Source of the DNA: Nitzschia sp. DOCU1 | Lineage: Eukaryota; Bacillariophyta; Bacillariophyceae; Bacillariales; Bacillariaceae | DNA length: 64,000 nt | Assembly: GCA_951394045.1 (NCBI GenBank) | Contig: OX595999.1 | Location: 1,364,001-1,428,000, forward strand | Direction of reading: 5' to 3' | Shown: one piece after another, positions 59,539 through 64,000 of the stretch | How positions within the stretch are numbered: the stretch's first letter is position 1 | Layout of the letters: each line of letters starts with the position of its first letter | Translations under genes and position numbers: made by a program | Notes under the pieces: model-generated | Databases searched by the model: none | Seen by the model: the letters and a program-made list of their open reading frames with translations, nothing else | Told to the model about the DNA's origin: nothing

Positions 59539-60438
59539 ATGCGATCGAGACCGCAACGACCAACCTCCTTTTTCTTCGGGACGATATTGCTGCTGTTGTT
59601 CTTGACACCGACAATACAGCAAGAAGAATCCAAAGAAATTGACGATGATGCTTGGATGAATTATGACACGCAAGAAATTTACAACGCCTTGAATTGTGAG
59701 CAAAATCGTCTCGAGGAAGGAGGAAAATTGACCATTCACACGCAAGAGACCTGGAAACTCTTGCAAGACACGTATACCAAAGTGGTCGGTGAGGACACGA
59801 GCTCGCTACCCAAAGGAGGATTCTTGGGAATAGATGGCTTTTACGTAGGCTACACAATCGAACATGGCGAGCATGGACGTGGAGTGTTTGCGAAGCATCC
59901 CATTGAAGAGGGAAGATTGGTATGGAAATCCATTCAAACGGCACGGTTTGATTCTGGCGCAGATTACCGACGCTATCTAAAGGCGTTGCCCGCTCCATTG
60001 GCATGCGATGTGTTGGATTGGGCGTATACGCGAGTGGAGGATTTGGAAGAAAATGATGACGAGCCACGCGTAGTGATCTGTGTAGATTTGGATCCTGGAA
60101 GTTTTGTGAATGAATGCCCTACGGAGGAAGAATGCAACTTGGTAGTCACCGTCCCACGGGACACCGGGTGTCGTTTGGACTTTCAGGCGACGCGAGACAT
60201 CGAGTCACGGGAAGAGTTAAGGATTGACTATGCTTTTTCGGAATTAGGTCCTGGATGGGCGGCACTCGGACTGAGAAATGACGTACCCCCATTAACAATT
60301 AGAGTGGTTGAATTCGATGGTGATGATTATGATGTTGATGAGGCCGAAGAAGCCGAAGACGAATCAAATGATGAGGACGACTTTTGGCCGACAACGTCGG
60401 GCCGAAAACTTGCGAGCGATGAACACGATGAATTCTAG
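59539..60438 (+). CDS. Secreted SET-domain-like protein
   Basis: The 299-aa protein has an N-terminal signal/anchor (FFFGTILLLLFLTPTIQ). The central region shows SET features: HGRGVFAKHPIEEGRLVW (about 112-129; the 'GrGvfA...I..G' start) and 'RDIESREELRIDYAF' (the 'I..GeEL..dYg' end), with an atypical middle that lacks a clear NHs motif (SFVNECPTEEECNLVV instead). The C-terminus is very acidic (DDYDVDEAEEAEDESNDEDD). It may be a divergent or inactive lysine methyltransferase in the secretory pathway. It is not closely similar to the SET domains of the 24-44 kb array. Intronless. Confidence 0.65.
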   Translation: MRSRPQRPTSFFFGTILLLLFLTPTIQQEESKEIDDDAWMNYDTQEIYNALNCEQNRLEEGGKLTIHTQETWKLLQDTYTKVVGEDTSSLPKGGFLGIDGFYVGYTIEHGEHGRGVFAKHPIEEGRLVWKSIQTARFDSGADYRRYLKALPAPLACDVLDWAYTRVEDLEENDDEPRVVICVDLDPGSFVNECPTEEECNLVVTVPRDTGCRLDFQATRDIESREELRIDYAFSELGPGWAALGLRNDVPPLTIRVVEFDGDDYDVDEAEEAEDESNDEDDFWPTTSGRKLASDEHDEF

Positions 60439-60637
60439 TCGGAGACAAGGAGCCAAGCGCGAGAATTGATTCACTTGGATCAACGTTGCAAGGTTAACTG
60501 ATATCTATTATTCCGAGCCTTCTTGGTGGTTCCCACTACAAGAAAACGCGGGTATCCCCTATGAGCACTAGCTTTTAAATTTTGTCCCAGGAACCGTGCC
60601 TTGATTATGTAATGTCATAATCATAGTACCGACTTCC

Positions 60638-61990
60638 CTAAAAGATGCCGAGCTGTATCTGGTCAAGCCATTTTAGATACTGAGCTGGCCCGGTCAACCC
60701 CAATTTGACAGGATGGTAGGCTTGCCAGACAAAAATTTTATCGTCTTCCTTGTCATCGTCGACCATTTGTTGCCGCCGCTCTTGTTGTTCCTCGAAGCAG
60801 GTTGCCATGAAGCGTGGCGGATCGGGTCGTATTTCGCCATCCCAGGAAGTACAGAGCGATAAGGAATCCATCTGGATGACGGGAGCTGGATGCTGGTGAT
60901 GAGGCTTTGTCATCCATTGGAGAATGGTGGGAATGGCGCATTCCAGAAAGACACGGTGGGCGATATGAGGCCTTGCGGCTTGAGCGAATCTTTGGGCCCA
61001 CTTGGTAGGCACTAGCAGTATATCCGATTGCATGGGACGCGGAAATGCAAAGGTAGAAGTACTAGGAGCATAGTACGATGATGCGTCGTATGATTCGTCC
61101 TTCTTGTTCCAGAAAGTATCGTTCTGAATCATGGCAATACGTTGATTCAAACATTGTTCGTTCTGACTCCAGTGGGAAAGTTTCTGGAGCAAGGCATCCT
61201 TGGATGCAAATGTCAGAATGGAGGAATCGTCGCCGTCCTCATCGTTCATGGTATACTCTAGTCGCTGCTTCTTGATAGTACTTGATGACCGCCCCTGTTC
61301 GTCCTCCCCCTGAATGACGGATATGTTGTAGTGTGTTCCTCTGCGTCCAAATGTGGCCAAAATCCGATCGGTCGGCAGCTGCAGGAACGTTTCATTATCA
61401 CCACCAGTATCGGTTCCTTCGACGGCGTGCTGCATTGCTAGGTGCGTCAAATTCAAGAGTAGATCATCGTGCATATACAAGACTGCTTCGATGCCCGAAG
61501 AAGAAGAATGTTCATTCTCTAAAAGAACATGCATCAGATGTTCATACGGAGACACATATCCATTATCTTGTTGGGCAATGCGATAAGAAATTCCTGCTGA
61601 TCGCAAAACTGCAGCACCATGGTTGGAAAAGGGCCCGGTCACGACAATCTTGGAAAAGTAGCGACTCCATATTTCTACCCATTCTTTCACAGACCCAATC
61701 TTGGGTACAGAATTGAAGTGTCCCATGAGTAGCACATTTTCCACTGGGAGCTTCAACCCCTGACGAGTTGGGGGGTCTTGTTGCCGCTGCCGCTGCTGCC
61801 GTTGTTGTGTATCGCAATCATCACCGATGAACGTGCTTATGTTGTCCTCTTTTGTTGGATACTCTTGCAATGCCCCAGCACTACCGGTAGGCCACCGCTC
61901 CGTCGTGTAGAAAGAGCCCAAGGCGCCTAGCGTTAGTATCAAGGCTATCGCCACTAGGCTAGAGCGTCTTCGTTGCTTTGTGGTTACCAT
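60638..61990 (-). CDS. Type II membrane protein, possibly glycosyltransferase-like
   Basis: The 450-aa protein has a basic N-terminus (KQRRR), a signal anchor (about 11-28) and a Gln/Arg-rich stem (RQQRQRQQ). The lumenal domain has 'VLLMGHFNSVPKIGSVKEW', 'IVVTGPFSNHGAAVLRSAG' and 'AVLYMHDDLLLN' (HDD at 174-176), the last resembling the metal-binding DxD step of GT-A glycosyltransferases. Later it has 'RPMQSDILLVPTKWAQRF' and 'VFLECAIPTILQWM'. I recognise no named family; the layout and HDD motif suggest a Golgi transferase of unknown specificity. It contains NxS/T sites. Intronless. Confidence 0.5.
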   Translation of the reverse strand: MVTTKQRRRSSLVAIALILTLGALGSFYTTERWPTGSAGALQEYPTKEDNISTFIGDDCDTQQRQQRQRQQDPPTRQGLKLPVENVLLMGHFNSVPKIGSVKEWVEIWSRYFSKIVVTGPFSNHGAAVLRSAGISYRIAQQDNGYVSPYEHLMHVLLENEHSSSSGIEAVLYMHDDLLLNLTHLAMQHAVEGTDTGGDNETFLQLPTDRILATFGRRGTHYNISVIQGEDEQGRSSSTIKKQRLEYTMNDEDGDDSSILTFASKDALLQKLSHWSQNEQCLNQRIAMIQNDTFWNKKDESYDASSYYAPSTSTFAFPRPMQSDILLVPTKWAQRFAQAARPHIAHRVFLECAIPTILQWMTKPHHQHPAPVIQMDSLSLCTSWDGEIRPDPPRFMATCFEEQQERRQQMVDDDKEDDKIFVWQAYHPVKLGLTGPAQYLKWLDQIQLGIF

Positions 61991-62497
61991 GGCACTATTG
62001 TCATTCCAAGATTAGCGCCACTTGTTCCAAGATAATGAGGCCTTGAGGCAAGAATTTGTTTTGTTTTGTATGGTGGTACTGACCACTTTTGCGATGGCGA
62101 ACCTCCGTGTATTTTGTTGCCGAGAAAAGTGCCCTGTATCGTACAAACCACGCAACCACGCAAGTTCACACGAGGTATTTATGTCAGTGAGAAATGACGA
62201 CTAATAGTTGTGCAACTCCGCGCATTGATGAAGAATGACCATCGCACGAAGTTCTCTGATAATGGGCATATATTTTCGAGACTCGAAAGATCCTCGTATT
62301 TATTGGACAGGTACGTCCGTCGCCACGCAGGTTGTTAAATGAAGCTCTCCTATTTTCCAGCCAAACATCTTCAAACAAAACCACCAAAGATCCATCGGCT
62401 TCCGATGGGCTACGTACGCTCGTGGCCATCCTCCAAGAAGATATTGGCGCCGTTAGTTTCAAAGGTGATTTCCACTTTGTGGGGACTGACCTCCCAG
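61991..62497. other. Intergenic region
   Basis: About 500 bp between two leftward genes: promoter of the type II membrane protein and 3' flank of the trefoil-like gene. Short overlapping ORFs only. Confidence 0.4.
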
Positions 62498-63785
62498 TTA
62501 CGTCCGCATCATCTTCGTCCTCTGAAGGGGGTTCAATGGGCTAGCAACGCCAGTTGGCAAGGGGCGACGCAGGGAGGGTGGAATGTCAAACGTTCGCTCG
62601 AAAAGCTGCTTGTGTCCAATCGAGGAGTCTGGGGCGTTTTGACGGACACTGGCCGGCAGCATCCAAGGTGCAAGTCCTAGCAAGATGTTCGAGCCAAAGC
62701 CGGCGTTTGGTCGGATGTCCCGATTGACTGGAGAATCTGTGGTTAGTATCAGCTGATCACGGTCATTATAGCCAAGATACTTGTTGGAATTCGCTGGCTT
62801 GATCCTAAATCCAGCCCGGTTGTATTCGAGAAGGATTGGATTGGTACCGGAGGGCACAGCTCCCCAGTCCCGTCTTACAACCATGGCTCTTCCGTTGGAA
62901 CACACTTGAATTGTAAGTTGTACCCACTTATTCGAAGTTCCGGCGTAGAACTGGCACTCGTGCACTGGATCAAGGGACCTAAGAAAGGCGTCTCCAACGG
63001 CATTCCCTTGGTTCCTCGCGACAAGTTTGCCTTGCACTTTGCCAAGGTAAAAGCCTTGCGGACTGGACTTGATTCGGACGCCACGAATGGCATTTCTGAT
63101 GATAGGCCATCGGTGTGAATCCGTTGCTGCATAGTCTTCCAAGTTCACATGCTCGTTGACAAGGGTCAGGCAGGTTTTGGAGTCATATGAACAAATTTCA
63201 ACTGATCCGTCGCCGCACTCGACAAGACGCCAACTTGTCGTAGAAGACCAACAAGGGGGTATAGTTGAATCGACTGAGACAAAACCAACCTGATTCTCTT
63301 CATTGCCTGCCAATGTGAGACGAGTGTGGTCAAGCCGACAGCTTATCAGGCACAATTCGCCACCGACAAATCATATTTTCCCACTGGCATTCTTTGGGGA
63401 CTCCTTCACCATCATCAAAAGGCACGACATCGACATGCCCGTTCGATGAGCAGGCGAGACGGACTCGGAGAGCTGGGCACTGGATCTCAACTGTACCTGG
63501 GGCATCTGGCCTGGGGGAAATAAGTTTCATCAACCAGTCATCATGGCAAAGAAAGGAAAGTCCCACATCTTGCCAGTTCGGCCCGTACGCCAAAGACCGC
63601 TCATTGTCGTGCCGGGTAATTGTATCGTTGCGCAGTATCCACAACGCATCAACATTACAAGTTACACTTGTCGAAATAGTTCCGTCCTCGTGAATGGCTA
63701 TATACAGTGCAGTCGAATCCGACTCTAGATAGCATCTCGGCTCGAGGTCATAGCTGGGAATACAAGTAACCGCAGGTTGGGCCAT
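62498..63785 (-). CDS. Beta-trefoil-like protein with apparent frameshift
   Basis: Two overlapping leftward ORFs look like one gene. The first (63785-63330, 151 aa, MAQPAVTCIPSY start) ends RWRIVPDKLSA. The second, in another frame, is open from about 63370 to 62498. Both are rich in short strands spaced by W-R-I/V and Y-L motifs (CRWRIVPD; SWRLVECGDGSVEI; FRIKPANSNKYLGYNDRDQL), suggesting repeated beta-trefoil units of the ricin-B/fascin-like fold. The switch needs +1 of offset. I found no intron of normal size with the right length (1 modulo 3) and good splice signals, so a sequencing error, a frameshift mutation or a missed intron are all possible. The last ~60 residues are basic and disordered. 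Function unknown. Confidence 0.5.
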
Positions 63786-64000
63786 TGTCGTTTTGGCTCA
63801 AAAGTTGGGATGGTCCAAATGTGGGCAAAGTGGCTGCTTTTTCAATTGTGTGCTGGGCCGGTACGGGTGAAAATCTCAATTGTCGAATTGTAGCTTTTCA
63901 CGACGGCCCACTACAAAAGATCGGACACTCTCCCCATTGGTGGTTTGAAATGTTCATTCTAGCGATTGTAATACCATGTACTGTCAATTATTCTTTGAGG
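63786..64000. other. Upstream flank of the trefoil-like gene
   Basis: A short non-coding end piece; presumably promoter of the leftward gene starting at 63785. Nothing further seen. Confidence 0.4.

Overview
The window looks like nuclear DNA from a diatom, most likely a raphid pennate. Genes are dense on both strands. Introns are short (about 65-105 bp, GT-AG). Several presequences look diatom-like, including a Phe-containing 'ASAFQP' plastid signal at 52088. The gene families also fit: a SPX-EXS phosphate exporter, TKL-like kinases, a plastid-lumen FKBP, a Sec-containing peroxiredoxin-like protein and putative polyamine-enzyme fusions. No species is assigned. No tRNA, rRNA or CRISPR array was recognised.

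Layout. 1-5142 is transposon-rich: the N-terminal part of a piggyBac-like transposase runs off the left edge, followed by a double palindrome and a degraded PIF/Harbinger-like element (1742-5142, 16-bp terminal inverted repeats). The transposase intron of that element was itself hit by a 722-bp insertion flanked by a 16-bp target-site duplication. 5517-23595 is ordinary gene space: two related protein kinases, a plastid FKBP, Misato/DML1, a three-exon SPX-EXS transporter, a sulfotransferase, two small unknowns and a tandem pair of histidine phosphatases.

24153-43874 is the most unusual part. It is an all-forward array of five related loci, interrupted only by a TRM10 gene and a fucosyltransferase-like gene on the other strand. 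Three loci are full length (1234, 1252 and 1239 aa) and encode a signal peptide, a SET lysine-methyltransferase-like domain, a spermidine-synthase-like (aminopropyltransferase) domain, a SpeD/AdoMetDC-like domain without the self-cleaving serine, a second Rossmann-like stretch and a second SpeD-like domain. One locus is a truncated SET-only copy and one is a rearranged pseudogene with an internal inversion. All intact copies appear to enter the secretory pathway. I infer that they may modify lysines or polyamines for silica biogenesis (silaffins, long-chain polyamines).

44000-63785 returns to ordinary genes: a LURP-one-like protein, a DEAD-box helicase, two tail-to-tail HAD phosphatases, a small unknown, a plastid-targeted PRXL2-like selenoprotein (in-frame TGA, UPYC motif, a possible SECIS downstream), a 2OG-Fe(II) dioxygenase, a cysteine-rich multipass membrane protein, DUS2, a secreted SET-like protein, a type II membrane protein and a beta-trefoil-like gene with an apparent frameshift.

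All exon joins were worked out by hand from splice consensus, reading phase and comparison among paralogues. Domain assignments come from motif recognition, not searches.
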